64,000 bases of DNA, from NCBI GenBank assembly GCA_016508695.1, contig VNKQ01000007.1:1240001-1304000 (forward strand). Reading direction: 5' to 3'. Each line of letters opens with the position of its first letter. Within the stretch, counting starts at the first letter, position 1. Positions 1 through 12,793 of this stretch are shown in pieces. Source of the DNA: Hyphodiscus hymeniophilus. Its lineage: Eukaryota; Ascomycota; Leotiomycetes; Helotiales; Hyphodiscaceae. The translations under genes were made by a program, and so were the position numbers. Under the pieces are notes generated by a model. The model worked only from the letters and a program-made list of their open reading frames with translations, did not search any database and was not told the origin of the DNA.

Positions 1-731
1 AGCAACGATATTGATGCGAACGGTATGGATCATATCGCGACTCAGTCCAAGCAGAAGGAAAGTTCGATTGTCCACTTGATGTGTCTAGTGACTGGTCTTG
101 AAGCCTTGTACTTCACGAAGGAAGAGAGACGTTATACGCTTGATTTTGCTATCAGAAACTGGACAACAAGGTGTCATATTCACGCAGGGATTGATACCTT
201 CTGCTGTGTGGTCGGGATACATATCGCTACGGATATAGGAAAATCCCCATTCACGTAACGATACCGTCGATCGGACAACGAGTACGACTGCTTAAGACGA
301 GTTGAAGAGAATAAGGTATCTAGGCAAGAAAGAGATCTCGGTTCAGGCGTCGCTACTGAGCGCTCTTTTTGAACCCCGAGTCTTCTGGAACAATGTGAGA
401 TGTAGCCTATGCAGCCCTGATTTCAGAAAGGCACATCGAGCAGTGCCTTCGATTGGAGAAGTCCGTTATGAGTAAAAGACACTCGGTATGAGGAGGATGG
501 CGTCGAGGCGCCTCAGATCCACGAGCTGGACTAATACCACATCTTCCTGCTGATCCTCAAGAATCTCAATAATCCGTGGTGTGACGGCTGGATTCGTGAT
601 AGCTGCCAATCAATATTCTACAACCGTTGTCAACAGAGACCCAATCATCAAGTCGTCCATTCATGCTGGGGATTTTGCTCAAACCGTACCCGGAACTCCA
701 CCGCAATGCAGTCAGTCACGCCTTTTCGACC
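1..731. other. left-edge stretch without an assigned gene
   Basis: Frame 1 is open on the plus strand from the left edge to a stop at about 258, but the translation matches no family I recognise and shows no clear splice structure. It could be the 3' end of a gene starting outside the window or chance. From about 260 to 731 I see nothing coding. The right end is the 3' flank of the minus-strand DPB4 gene. Confidence 0.4.
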
Positions 732-1737
732 TCAATCGCTATCTTCGCCGTTATCCAGTGCTTCGTCCTCGGCCTCATGTTGTTCCTCTTCGATCTGCTC
801 GTCCGTCTCCTGCCGTTCCTCGACCTCATCCCCCTCTTCTTCCTCATCTTCTGGTTCCTCTCCACTCTCATCCTCCTCACCCTCGCCCTCGCCTTCGCCT
901 ATATCCTCATCCCTCTGCATATCCCGTACATCGCCCTCCCTCGTAGCCCCTTCCCTGTCCATCCTAGCCTTCTTAGCGACCGGCTGACCATCCCCGTCCA
1001 TCCCCTCCCCATCATGATCACCCTCCACATAACTCTCCTCCTCGCCCGGCGGGGGACTGCCAACCTTTCCAGACGCCTTGTCCGCAGCTACCTTCTTCCG
1101 ATACGTGTTCCGCTTGTCGGTCTGTAGTTCGACGAACCCTACATCCAGCCATCAGCAACCAAGCACCACCCTCCGACACTGATGATGAACTAACTCGCGA
1201 GCTCTGCCTCCAGCCTCGGTTTGAACTCTGGGAACTCGAGATCGTCCAGCGCTGCCAGTACGTCCTGGGGAGCGATCGTTTTCCTATTCGCTCTCTGCGT
1301 ATGTTCATTCGCGCTGGACGCGGGGTTCTGTTAGCGACCTATCTCCCACGCCGACGCGCAAATGGGGGTCCGCCACTCGCAGACGGGCACGTACTGTGTC
1401 GCGAGGTAGCTCACAAAGACGGTCGCGCTCTTCGACATGGCGAGCATGGCGTTGCCTTGGATCTGGGTGTTTGCGGGCAGGACGCCTTTCGCCAGCCTCG
1501 TCACTATGCTCTTGGGAAGGTTCAGATCCTGCCAATTGGGTAAGCATAGCCCTTTGTTCACCGCGCCGGGCTTCCAGTGGGTTTGTAGAGATGGTCTTTG
1601 GGTTCTGCCAGCGTCCCGCACCGGTTGCGTACCTCGATGTTTACTCCCTCCTTAGATGATAATTCTTTGGCAGGCGTGCCAATTCCTTCATCCCCTGTGG
1701 CCATCTTGGACGTATCAAGACTCTTTCTTGGTGGCAT
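732..1737 (-). CDS. DPB4: DNA polymerase epsilon subunit D / chromatin histone-fold protein (Dpb4)
   Basis: Four exons on the minus strand: 1737-1633, 1528-1395, 1313-1195 and 1138-732, giving 254 residues. Each intron has a GT donor and AG acceptor. The start at 1737 (MPPRKSLD) gives a short basic head. Residues about 36-110 form the CBF/NF-Y type histone fold: LPKSIVTRLAK, then NTQIQ, SKSATVFVSYL, then after intron 2 ANEHTQRANRKTI and APQDVLAAL. Exon 4 opens with the ELQTDKRNTYRKK helix and ends in a very acidic tail of about 90 residues. By family, Dpb4 pairs with Dpb3-like subunits in DNA polymerase epsilon and with Dls1 in ISW2-type remodelers, binding DNA at the replication fork. Acidic tails are common in this family. 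The four-exon reading is supported because every junction restores a conserved motif. Confidence 0.93.
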
Positions 1738-2452
1738 ATTGGCTCTCGAGGTTGCTAAAGTGAGAGCGATGGCTTGTTGAATTGGGTTACAAACAGTGTG
1801 GGGTGGCAGTCAAAGGGTTCGGCAATTACCTATCTTGAAAGATGAGAGAGATCACGTCGCGTCGGCCCATGTCCAAACGTGTTCATCACGTGCCTAACTA
1901 TATTGCTCTATCGAATGCCATAAAAGGCTATGGGTCTTCTGCAATTCAAGTTGAAGAATAGGACTCCATTTTCCGAGGGGGAGTCGTAGATATGTGTTGT
2001 GGTTTGGTATCATGTTATTCCGAGTTGAAAAAGGGGGTTTGAACGAGGTCAATGAACGGATTAACATATGGAGAGATTGATAACGAATTTATATGTATAT
2101 AGTCAGAGATCCATTGATCTTTGATCTAGAAGTACAGAACTCGATAGATGTCGGTCACCATATGTAACGGGTATCCCCTGTCCTGGACAATGTCCAACCT
2201 TTGCGCCAGCCATCCCTATGCGCATAGCGCCAAATGAAGAAAGGACTTGCATAAGGATCCCAATGCAACATTTGAGTAAAGATTGTCCACCGAAGCCATG
2301 TGCAGATCATTTGACCCAAGTCCATCTGAGCCTTCGCTTCCTCGCATCTACTTCTTCGCTCTGATGTATTCCTCAATCCTTTCCATCATGCAGGATACAC
2401 GGGACTCCATCCCGTCTGATCTCAAATCATTCGTAGACCAGCCATATAGTTT
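1738..2452. other. intergenic, DPB4 promoter and 3' flank of the membrane-protein gene
   Basis: This segment holds the upstream region of DPB4 (right of 1737) and the 3' flank of the minus-strand gene ending at 2453. A minus-strand open stretch at 2155-2376 has no family resemblance and no clear splice link to the upstream gene. I see no other coding signal. Confidence 0.5.
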
Positions 2453-3592
2453 CTACGCAATTGCTCTCCCAATTTCTTTGTCCCAGGACCGGATTTGAGA
2501 CTTCGGCCTCGGCGACAGTCCTCCGGCGACACCATCAAATACGGACGCCGCTGGCGAATTACTCATTGTCTGATCCGCTCGGCTTAGTGCTCTTCCAATA
2601 GCTTGGTCGTCCGGATCATACCATATCGGCATTTTATCACTTGGACTCGGTCCTAGCCCACCATTGTAACTCCAGATACTCTTAGCACTCATGCTGCTCC
2701 TCCTACTCTTGGAACGGATATGCCCCGGAGGTGCTTTTGAAAGACGTGAGCTTTGTCGTTTTACAGGTGGTATAAAAGCATCGGCCCCAGGCACCGTCTC
2801 GTCCGTGAGACCTACGCGAGAGTTGGGTGCTTTGGCGACGAAGGCAGGTGTCCCGGGCACTGTTGTGGTGGGGGAGACGCCGGACCGGAGAGATGTTGGG
2901 GACGCTGTCCATGTCCAGCCTGGCGAGGGTTGCATCTTAATTGAGTTGCCTTGTCTGTTCAGCATCGTCGGGTCAACGTCTGACGGACGTTGTTTCTGCT
3001 CCATCACTGTACCCCGCCATGATTCGATCTCGTCATCATCCAGAGGAGTTGCAGAACGGTGGCCAAATGGACTTCGTCCTTGACCGAAACGGTAGATGAG
3101 GAAGATAGCCGCCAGAATCAACACTATCCCAAAAGATCCCAGGACACTTGATAGAACGATAATTAACGTCCGGTGACTGATTGAGCTTTGCGAAGAGGAT
3201 GAAGGTGATAGGGTAGGAGTGGCAGACGAGTCCGTGGCAACGGCAACTGCTCTAGATGTAAAGACTGTATCTGAAGATGTTTGTGTGCTCGATGTCATGA
3301 AGGAAGCGACTTCGATCGTGTTTATTGTGGTCGAATATGTCGCAGAATCAGAGGAGGTCGCAGACGTCGATAGAGTGGAAGATGGTTGTGCGGGCGTCAA
3401 AGTAATCGTCGTAGAAGGTGTCGCTGAAGCTGCTGCACCGAAATCCAACCCCCTCTTCCCACTAAGCTCCCTCATTAGTGCCCCTCGTGGTTTTGCTGTC
3501 GAAGCATCCGGTGCTGGTCCTGCAAGCTGGGCTCCTACAAAGAGTGGCAGACTGAGCATAAATGCCAGAACAACTGACTGACTGCTCTTCAT
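2453..3592 (-). CDS. single-pass Ser/Thr-rich membrane protein
   Basis: A single exon of 379 residues. I chose the ATG at 3592 rather than the one at 3745 because it begins a textbook signal peptide (residues 1-21, ending VGAQ). A mucin-like Ser/Thr/Ala-rich ectodomain follows (about 50-140), then one transmembrane helix (about 142-167) and a basic cytoplasmic tail. The tail carries the motif DDDEIESWR at about 186, which I recall in a widespread group of fungal single-TM proteins, followed by Ser/Arg-rich sequence (RSKSRRSS) that looks phosphorylatable. The topology suggests a plasma-membrane or cell-wall-sensing protein with a glycosylated outer part. No enzymatic domain is visible, so the function is unassigned. 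The family is built like wall sensors, but no WSC or other sensor domain is present. Confidence 0.8.
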   Translation of the reverse strand: MKSSQSVVLAFMLSLPLFVGAQLAGPAPDASTAKPRGALMRELSGKRGLDFGAAASATPSTTITLTPAQPSSTLSTSATSSDSATYSTTINTIEVASFMTSSTQTSSDTVFTSRAVAVATDSSATPTLSPSSSSQSSISHRTLIIVLSSVLGSFGIVLILAAIFLIYRFGQGRSPFGHRSATPLDDDEIESWRGTVMEQKQRPSDVDPTMLNRQGNSIKMQPSPGWTWTASPTSLRSGVSPTTTVPGTPAFVAKAPNSRVGLTDETVPGADAFIPPVKRQSSRLSKAPPGHIRSKSRRSSMSAKSIWSYNGGLGPSPSDKMPIWYDPDDQAIGRALSRADQTMSNSPAASVFDGVAGGLSPRPKSQIRSWDKEIGRAIA

Positions 3593-5117
3593 TTCGAAAG
3601 TCGGAGCTCGTTTAAATGAGGGAACTAGAAATGAAGAATAACCACACCGGGTCAACACATCGTTGTCGGATGCTGCCCGGCAGAGCAACCGTAGTAAAGC
3701 AAGGGAAAGACTGAGGAAATTTGAGTGATTGCAGTGTGATAACAAGAGAGATCAATGACCAAGTGATCCTCAGATCAGCTCGGTACACGCCAAAGACAAC
3801 GTCGGAGGGCGGAGGGCGGAGAGGCCAAGATACTTCTCCATCGAGGCACAGCAGGCAATATAAAGATGGTGAGCGAGCGGCACTTGGCCCATCCCACAGC
3901 TGCAGCTATGTACAAGGATTGAGCAGACAGAAAGATTGAGATATGAGACTAGTGATTCTGTGAGGTCTGTGTGTGTGAGTGTGAGCCTAGGTCTCCGATG
4001 GTGGAGAGAAAGAGTAGACGTGGTGGTCATCAGATGGACTGGCTGGGTGGGGGAGAATTGTCCTGGTCTGCTGTCCTGGTGTCCTTGCAAAGAAAAAAGC
4101 TCGACCCTTGGTTTGGAGCTTGAAGAGAGCTCGAAACTTGATCGATTGGCTATCGGAGCTTTGGTTTGGCATGTCGTTTGAGCAAACCCTGCAGCAGTTC
4201 TCGGAGACTATTCGCATTCAGCAAATGACAGATTGGCTAACTCAGCAAGCTTCGTTTTGACGCCATTGCCGAAACGTGCTTGTGCAAGGGCAAGACTCAA
4301 GAGGTTCGTACTGTAGTCTGTAGAACAGTTAAAACTGGGGGGAATAGGAAAAGAGGGGGGCTTGAGCGTTCAAGGCTGCAACCCCTACAAGTTCAACCCC
4401 CTTGCTTATGTCCTGCATTTTGCCGAAATGTCTCTCTGTCTCTAGTATCTCTACCAAGTATCCTTCCTCGAACGCCTCTATCACTGTAGCCACGCGCGGA
4501 GGAGGATCAGGTTGGAGGAGGAGGAGGAGGAGGAGGAGGAGGACGAAGAAGAAGAAGAACGGGGCCGACTTCTTCCAAAAATGATACATCGTTAGACTGG
4601 TAGCACAGGGAAGAAAGAAGACTTAAGACCCATTCTCTCCTTTTGTGATCATAATCCGTGGCGGAGGGGAGGAGGGCAATCGCGTAACGCGGGGCGGGGA
4701 CAGGGCAATTGAGCGGTGAAGGAGGGAAGCGGGAGGACGTTCGAGATGTGACAGGTAAAGTAACAGATCCCACTTGTTCTGGCTTCACTCCACCATGCCA
4801 CATCCACCGTCCACGCCAAGGAGTGGGAGTTCCCGGATATGGGAGAATGGAAGTTGGAAGTTGGAAGTCGGAGGTGAGTGGGAAAGTAAAAGTGGGAGAT
4901 AGATGTTCAACGGATGGCCATTGGGAATTTGGGATCCATCCACCATCAATAGCTCGAGACCTAAAAAGTGCCGTCGTGCGCATGAAACCTCACTACGTCT
5001 CGACGGAGCAGTCGTCCCAATTAGCTCAGGTAGTAGGTAGGGTGGGAATTGTAACATTGACTATTTGGTCAACGGTCCAGAAACATGGCAGATAAATCGA
5101 CGACAAGTGTCACAGGG

Positions 5118-5136
5118 CCATGGCATGGCATGGCAC
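5118..5136. repeat. GGCAT short tandem array
   Basis: About three copies of a CATGG/GGCAT unit, with one more partial copy at 5140-5150. It is the reverse complement of the CCATG array at 5822-5848, so the two arrays form an inverted pair about 690 bases apart. Confidence 0.8.
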
Positions 5137-5821
5137 TTTTTGGCATGGCCAGTTTCTGATGTGATCATTTGAGATTACGGTGATGAAGCCTCCAGACCCG
5201 GTTAGGACTTATTATTAAGATCCTAAAACATCCAGATCCTCCAACCGAGTCTCCTCGTCTGGATGAATTAGAGAAAGAGAGACTACTACGGCCTAGCGAT
5301 GCGATACGATGCGTATGTAGATGCAAGCCACAGACAGGTACACGAGGAGATCTTGACGTGGTACTGATCTGGAAAATCAGCGAACGGTTCGTTCATTCAA
5401 TCACTCAATCAAGCAATCTTCCACCTCCTCCTCCTACTCCTCCTCCTCCTCCTGCATCGACAATCGCATTGGACCTCCTATTGTACCTGGTAATATATAA
5501 AATGACTTGCGCCTATCGCTCTGACTGTGGAAGTGCGTGCGAGATCACGATCTACAATCCGCCCGTTGATTCCATACGAACATCAAACATTTCCAAGCGA
5601 CACCACATGGTCCAGGTCCACAGTTCGGGGGAGCACGACCAGCATCAAAGTCTGTCATATCACGGAATCTTCGCCAAGATGAGAGAGAGATAGACATCTG
5701 TTGCTTTTGTTGGTGAACCCCTCTCCGCACTTTCGAGGACATGAATGTCCACGCATCCATCCACAATTTGATAGCAGTATGTGCGACTATCCCCATCTGA
5801 ACTCTGGTGATACTGATACAA

Positions 5822-5848
5822 CCATGCCATGCCATGCCATGCCATGCC
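5822..5848. repeat. CCATG short tandem array
   Basis: Five perfect copies of the pentamer CCATG. They are complementary to the array at 5118-5136. Confidence 0.9.
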
Positions 5849-6832
5849 CTCCGGCCAATCCGGAGTTCTGCATATTTCTGCATATTTAAGCATTACTGTA
5901 TCATAAGCGACATGTAACTCATATCTTCTCCTCCTCCATGCCTTTGAAGATTGCATAAGTCAGCGGGCGAGACATACCCTCCAAGTCCACTTGCCCAGAG
6001 CCCTGATCCAAGACGCCGCTCGCATACCTCCGTACACAACCCATTCTACTATCCAAGGTATATTCGCATCATCACTCGTATCCATCCACATCCACATCCA
6101 CATCCACATTCGGCCGCTGCCAGATGCAGTCGTGGAGAGGGGCCCGATGGCGCACCCCGTCCCCCTTTGAGAAGACTGAAGTGTCTCACTCGCCATCCCG
6201 CTCCAAACCTCACCGCACTTTTCCAAATCGCATGTCCGCTTTCAACCGGTGGTGGCAAGAGGTGGGTAGTGGGCTGGTGGTGGGTGGTGGCACTTGTGGT
6301 TCCTGGATAACTTGGATAAGGTATCCAGATTAGCCACGCGGTCCGAGTAGCATGTATCTGAGATCTGAGTGTCGATAAACTTGATAGTATGTAGGAAGGG
6401 TACTTATTAATTTTATTCTGCCTTGGTATCTGGTACTATCTTACCTCACCTACTACCCTACACGCATGATCCTCGGATAAGCAGCACAGGCATGCAATGC
6501 AAGCCTGCCTACCCTCCATGCATCATCACAAGATCTCCAAGACTCTTTCTTATCTTCCAGAAGTGTTTGACTCTGGAGTTGGTGATGATACAATCCTCAG
6601 CGCCTCATTTGTTAATGCATTAATGCATTAATCTATAATCTCTCTCTATCTTTCTATGTCTCTATCTCTCTCTCTTCCCCTTCTCCCCATTCTCCCCCTT
6701 GCTTCGTCCGGCCTCGTAGAGGATCGAGAAACAAGGGCCGGACCGCGCACGGGGTGGGCCATCTGGGCCACCAGGGCCACATTCTCCGCCAATCGCTCAC
6801 TCTCCGGCTCCAACCCTCAAACATCGTTGCGC

Positions 6833-6873
6833 CATCAATCAATGAATCAATCAATCAATCAATCAATCAATCA
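6833..6873. repeat. AATC tetranucleotide microsatellite
   Basis: About nine copies of an AATC unit with one interruption (a G-containing copy near 6844). It is simple-sequence DNA in the gene-poor stretch. Confidence 0.9.
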
Positions 6874-8702
6874 TGATTCATCCCGTGCGGACAGACAACA
6901 CGAAACAAGCTCTGCTCTGCTCTGCACAACTCATCCTCCTTGCTTCGTCCAAGACTTTCTGTACAATGCACCAGCTGAGCAACCATTCTCGGAAACTAGA
7001 CTAGACTCCCTCAAAACAGGCGAAACACTCAGACGACCCGCCCAACGCGAGCTGTACACATGGCATCCCAATTCAGCCCTAGAGGAAAGAAAGGTCTCTC
7101 GCCCACTCAATCAAGGAACTCAAGCCATACGATCCTCATTCAGACCACCCCTCCGGCACAGGAACCAGAGACGAGGATCCAATCAAAGCGCCGAGTCCAA
7201 CTTCCTCAAAACCCCTAAACCCACCCTTAACGTGCCTTGCATTGCATAATATACTACTACTACTAAGACGACGACCAGTCCAAGAGCGGAGTCTCGCCGC
7301 GACAGAACTTCAACAACCCGAACACCCATCGGACACCGATAGCATCCACGTTTCCAAGCTTGTGGAATCCCACGCACGACAGAGACACACCGCCGCAGAC
7401 GGAGGGCTCTCGTCCCTCCTCGTCCTCCGCGCATCCAGGGCCGAGAAGCGTCCAGATTCCAGACTTCTACTGTACAGCGTTCCTTTACACAACCCTCTCG
7501 TACAACCCCCAACCCAACCCAACTTGACTTAATCCCAACCCACCTATTCCACGCAACCAAACCCCACTTTGCAAAAAAGAAAAACCCCTATGACTCGCAG
7601 CCTGGCGCTGCATGCACTGTGAAAAAGGGTGACCGTGGCGCATACCCGTCCAGTATCTAGTATATCTACTGTACCTATCGGTGCATGCATGCCTAGTGCG
7701 CGCGCTTATCGCGAATATGTATCCAGCCCGGCCCGAGAGAGAAAACTGCTCTGCTCGTAAAGACCAGAACCCACATCCACATCCACATCCGCCCAAGTCA
7801 GAGCGGTAGGGATGTAGAGAATGGAAAGAAAGAAGCGATGGTTGTGTTTTTGTATCAGGTAGATGGATGGACTAAGTACAGTACAGAACAGTTACGTATG
7901 TCTGAGCGAGTGAGAGTTCTGCAATCGTTGGCATCTCCATCCAACCTACCTTAACCATATCTTGACCCCTCCCCCTTCCTTCTCGCCCCCTCGCTTGACG
8001 TGCGGGCGCATCGTTTCATCGCCTGAGACCCGAGAGGGGCAGGCGTCCTGGACATGGATGTTTCAGGCTACGGATCTAGAACGGAGGCGGGTATCTACCA
8101 TCTACTATTTCTCCAGTGACGTGAGACGGAGGAGTAGGTGAGGATGAAAGTCCTGTCTTGTGTATCCAGGGATCATGGCTTCACAGGGTGACGAGCGTAC
8201 AGATGGACGCGGAGGATCGACGACTTACTCATTTATGTCTGTGCTGCTTGCTGTATGCACCAGATGCGATGTGATGGGGTGCGATGCGATGCGAGGTCAG
8301 ATCCGTGGCTTTGTCGGTGGTTCGCAGTGCTTGCTCGACGTGCGGGACTTCAGAATGGGTATGTGATGTGCTGCTGGGGTACTCCTTCCAGAAACCCACG
8401 AATCATCTCTTCGTGTGGGTTGGTTTATGTATATCCTTTCTCTACCATTTCTACATCACATGTACCTCCCACCCCCATCCCTCATATGTACGAGCCCCAG
8501 CATCCTACCCATCCACCACTCCGCCCGCTGAAGAGGTAATAGGTTACCGTAAGCAGAAAAGGATGCCTCATCTTGAAATGGACGCAAAAAAACTCCAGAC
8601 TCATCGCTGTGCAAATGCTTGAAACGCTACGTATGCTGCGCCATTTGACTGACCTAGAACGCCAATCGCCTTGAAACAAAATCCTAAAGCCACCACATAT
8701 CC

Positions 8703-11700
8703 TCATCCTCCTGAGAGACTTCCTCTATAACTACCGTGGCTCGAACTCCCACTATCACTCGGCGTCTGCGGCTCGATGGAGACCTGGGACTTGATGGTCA
8801 TGATCCAATCATGTTGAAGCAGCTCGGCAGCGCTGGCCCGTTTCTTCGGATCCCGAACGAAGCATTTGCTGAGGAAGTCGATACCCTGCATGCTTAGCTG
8901 TTCGGTGGTGGGTAGGTTAGGAGGGTTGCCTTGCGCGATGTTGTACATGATTGCCCATTCGTTGTCTAAGGAGGCCCATGGTCGTCGACCGGTGGTCATC
9001 TCAAGGATTACGCATCCTAAGGACCAAACGTCCACGGCGCCTGCTCGGCCGGGGTTCTCGCCTTTGATAACTTCTGGTGACATGTACATCGGTGTCCCGG
9101 TCATGGATTTGTTGGGTTTGCCGACTGCACCGGACTGGTTAGCGACGAGAGTTTTGCCCTGGCGGGCTATGACTTTTGCAGCGCCGAAGTCGACGTATTT
9201 TATCACGCCATTATGGTTAAGCAGGATGTCTTAATGTTATTAGTAATACAGGTGGTGTTGGAAGGCGATCTTGACTTACTTTCTGGCTTGATATCGCGAT
9301 GAACAATGCCACTCTCATGGAGGTATGCAAGACCTTCAAGTAGCTGCAGTGCGTATACCATGATGACTTGTTCATCCTCGATGCGACCATGCTCCAAGAG
9401 AGCAGCCAGCGAACCACCTGAGCAGAATTCCATGAATATATAGACCTTGTCCCGGTGAACTTCAATGCCATGATAAGAAACCACATTTGGATGGTCGAGG
9501 ACCTCGAGAACATTCATTTCGTCCTTGATCTGGCCAGCGATTGAGGGGATCATCGAAGGATCTTGGAGTCGGATCTCCTTGACAGCCATCAGATGGCCAG
9601 AGTCCAGATTGATTGCTGCGTAGACCGAACCGAAGGTTCCGCCGCCAACGAATTGTCCTTGTTGCCAACGCATATTGACATTAGATGCTGAAGAGGAGAG
9701 ATATGTGAGTGATCGATCAGCCTCGCTGGAATCCTCGAGCACTCGTCCAAGAGCTTGCCGTTCTGCTTCCTTCTCGATTCGCATTTCGTCAAGTTCTTCA
9801 AGTTGAGCTAAAGTTTTCTCACGAACGTATTCTTCCCCTCTTTCGTCATCCATCACAGTTCTGCCATCTCCTCCTTTCTTGTACCCCGCAGCGGTTTCGT
9901 TACGCTGCTTCTCTGCCTGGGCAGCCAGAGTTGATCTTGCACCCATGATATCAAAATGCGAGATCAGAAGTGACATGCAGCCAGCGACTTTAGCACGAAG
10001 TCTTGAGTACTCGTCTTCTCCAAGGGCTAGGATATACTGCCCTTGTGTCATAACCATGGCAAATTCCAATGCTTGGACGGCCCATCGGAAGGTCTTTCGA
10101 TCAGTTGCAATGCAGTCATCGCAAACGAAACTGACCCAGTCTAAAGCGAGTTTTGTAAGCCTGATGTTGTTCATCTGTTTTCGGTTTCGATCCATGTGTA
10201 GTAACGATCTTTGACCAAACTCGGTAGCAAAGATGAAGCACGTCTGAATGAGCTCTTGGCATTCGAGTCCCACAGTCTGCCTCCGAACAATTTCGACGCT
10301 GTCCATGATCAGGTTCGATAGTCGATAAACTACTTTCTTAATTTCGGTCAATTTGAGCTGGACCTTCCTCAGATTTGACCGTTGCTCGACCACCATGTCC
10401 AGTGGAAATTGGATGGATTCCAAGAATGCCAGTCGGGCATTTGACAGTCTGGCTTGAGCACCATCTGCGACCAATCGTAAGTGGCCAGTCTTGACATCAG
10501 TCGAGGACCCCACAATGTTGGCAGAAACCGCCCGCCCGTCCCAGGCGATTGGGTTCTCTGGGTGTAAAATCAGGACATAAGGGTTTGTGGGGTCTTCTGG
10601 AGTTTCGTCTGCATGGTAACAAGTTCCGAGAATTGATTGTATATCCTGTGGTCGGTTGTATAGTGATGGAGATGCTATCAAGCAGAGCCCGTCATCTTCA
10701 AGGAGTGCAGTATATACCATGAAGTGGCCTGTCTCTATAAGTCTCGAATACAGTTGTTGCAGAGCATCTTTTCGCAAGGAAATGCTAAAATCGGTAGAGT
10801 TTTCGAAACGATCACTCAAGACCCTTGAGAATCGCTGTAACATACGTTGGCGAACTCGGACGGAATCGAGACTCTGCTTGTACCGCTTGGTCATCTCCGC
10901 GGCGGTTTCCCCTCGCTTCCTTTGCATGTCTTTCTCGAAAGTTTGACTCAGTCGATAGAATGCCTTATGGGTGAGTGAAGTAAACTGCTCTGCAACCTCA
11001 ACATCGCCGCCTTCCAATTGCCGTCCGATCTCGTTCGAAAAATCCCATTCTTGTTCTAAAACCTCAGCTTCTTTAAAGGTATTCTTGTTTCCACCGAGTT
11101 TCCAGTTGAGCATTTTGAAGTAAAACTTCAAAGCATCAAGTACAACTTGATCAAAAGCCTCGTCGATACAGGGTGGTAGGTCCCATCCCGCCTCTGGTTG
11201 AGATATTGCCAAATATTCTTGTTTTATTCGAATAGCGAGCTTAAGTAAAATTTGGAATTGCGAGATCATTTGTTCCATCATCATGGCATTATGCTGGGCT
11301 GATTCCTTCATCTTCTTGGCATATTGTAGTCGAAACTTGATGATTTCCTCGATCAGCCGTGAAGGGAAGTTGATCAGTGTGAGCAACTCCTCGATATATG
11401 GAGGAAGATGGCGTATCGCGAACGATTCCGAATTCTCGATGAGGGTGTTTTTGGCCTTCATGATGACCTCGGACACTCCTAAGAGTATACTCTTGTCTCC
11501 CTGCAATGATCTAAGGCCATCTTCTTTTAACAGCCTATCGATGAATGAAGACTCGTCTGAAAGGCCATTTCCAGATGGCGAACGTTCCTTGGCCTTATTA
11601 AAATCCAACTCGGCATTCCCAACCCAGTTTTGTAGGATGCCCAATTCGGTATTGATGAGCTCAGTCGTATTATGCCATGAGATGACGGCATCACACGTTG

Positions 11701-12793
11701 CATGGTACTGTACTGAGCCTGCTCGTTTCTTCGCTTTTTCCAAAGCCATCCGGGAAGGATAAAGTCCTTCGCACTTTTCGATCTTCTTGACAATGTCCCT
11801 CACTTGGTCGATTGGAGGCTTTCCAGCTTCGCTCTCTCCCTGGACCTGAAATCTGATAATATCATCGACCATGGTGTCCACGGTCGCCCGGGTATCCTCG
11901 GTCACCCTCTTCTGTGCAGCCAAACTCCTCCCGGTAACCCTAGCACGTAACTCAAGCCAAATTTCAGTATATAGGTTCTCCCCTTGCTTGTCTGAAGCGC
12001 CTATCAACCGTTTCTTCTCTTGCCGCACAACATCTCCGGTCAATACAGACGCAAGCATTCCGTGCCATTCCAACCTCTCTCGATTTGCAGGAATCGCCAA
12101 ATCTTCTGATGTAGGCTGGACATTGTCGTTGCCATAAAACATCAGGGTTTCTTGATCGTACGGGTCATTATCGAAATGAGGCTCAGAAGGCGATTCATCC
12201 TCGGTATCAGATCCCGTTCCATATCCAATGCTCGGCGTGTAAGGTTCGAAATACTCGACAGGTTGATCTTGCCGTAACCGTTGCACATACGCCTTCTCCT
12301 GCGCCCGGTATGATGCACTTGGGTCTTGTCTGAATCGAGACGTGGATCCGGATCGGTTGCGTTCCGTCATCGACATATAAGGAGGTTGTGGAGGTCGTCG
12401 AGCTGGAGCATATGTACTGGATGGCGTCCGAGCCGGGGCGGTTGGTCTTTGGGGTCTGCTCGTTGCGCCATTGAGAGGTGGTGCATTGGGGGAGTATGCG
12501 GTTTCTGCGCGGCCATAGATACCGTTCGTGCTACTGGCACGCATGCTTGAGGTCATAGTGTTCAACTGGGGGCGACCTTCAACAGAAGAGAAGGAGCCGC
12601 TATGAGGTGTGAGCCTGGAGTCAACACCAAGATGATCGTGCTCCTGAGAGTCCCCAGAGGACCCCGATTCGGCCGAATCAATTGTATGAGGATGAGGACG
12701 CTCCATGACCAATGGTACCTTGAGGGTCTCCAAGTGGTCGTCGTCCGCTGCTTGGCTGAAGCGTACTGCGCGAGGCGAGATCTCGAGGCTCAT
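8703..12793 (-). CDS. SSK2: MAPKKK of the HOG osmotic-stress pathway (Ssk2/Ssk22/Wis4/OS-4 type)
   Basis: Two exons, 12793-9280 and 9229-8703, joined across a 50-bp intron (GTAAGT donor) that splits the Asn codon of the catalytic loop; 1346 residues. The long N-terminal part (about 1-1040) has a disordered head and a helical regulatory region typical of Ssk2/MEKK4-type kinases. The kinase domain starts at about 1043: glycine loop GGGTFGSV at about 1050, AVKEI lysine at about 1072, HRDIKPEN at 1165-1172, DFG at about 1185, and a GTPMYMSPE activation segment. By family it is activated by the Ssk1 response regulator and phosphorylates the Pbs2-type MAPKK, leading to Hog1. Length and domain order match the family with no interruption. 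Ste11 and Bck1 types are excluded by the long helical regulatory region and the sequence around the kinase N-lobe. Confidence 0.96.

Larger units (their letters stand above)
3593..8702. other. 5.1-kb gene-poor, microsatellite-rich region
   Basis: This lies between the 5' end of the membrane-protein gene and the 3' end of the SSK2-type kinase gene. Open stretches here (for example 4507-4983 minus and 6656-7249 plus) are low-complexity and have no family resemblance. Visible content is simple repeats: GGA at about 4500-4560, GGCAT/ATGCC arrays at 5118-5136 and 5822-5848, CATCCA at about 6080-6110 and again near 7770-7790, CT-rich sequence at 6640-6700, AATC at 6833-6873, and GCGAT-like units near 8265-8300. 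It is much longer than other gaps in this window, so it may hold a long promoter or leader or a noncoding RNA, but I can point to no defined element. Confidence 0.6.

Noticed and set aside
3593..3745. Upstream extension of the 2453-3592 membrane protein by 51 residues
   Set aside because: The downstream ATG begins a clean signal peptide; the extension would bury it.
5822..5848. Repeat array that might suggest a CRISPR-like structure
   Set aside because: It is a simple pentamer microsatellite without spacers in a eukaryotic genome.
6656..7249. 197-codon open frame on the plus strand
   Set aside because: It runs through the AATC microsatellite and CT-rich sequence, has no family resemblance and no conserved motif; most likely chance.
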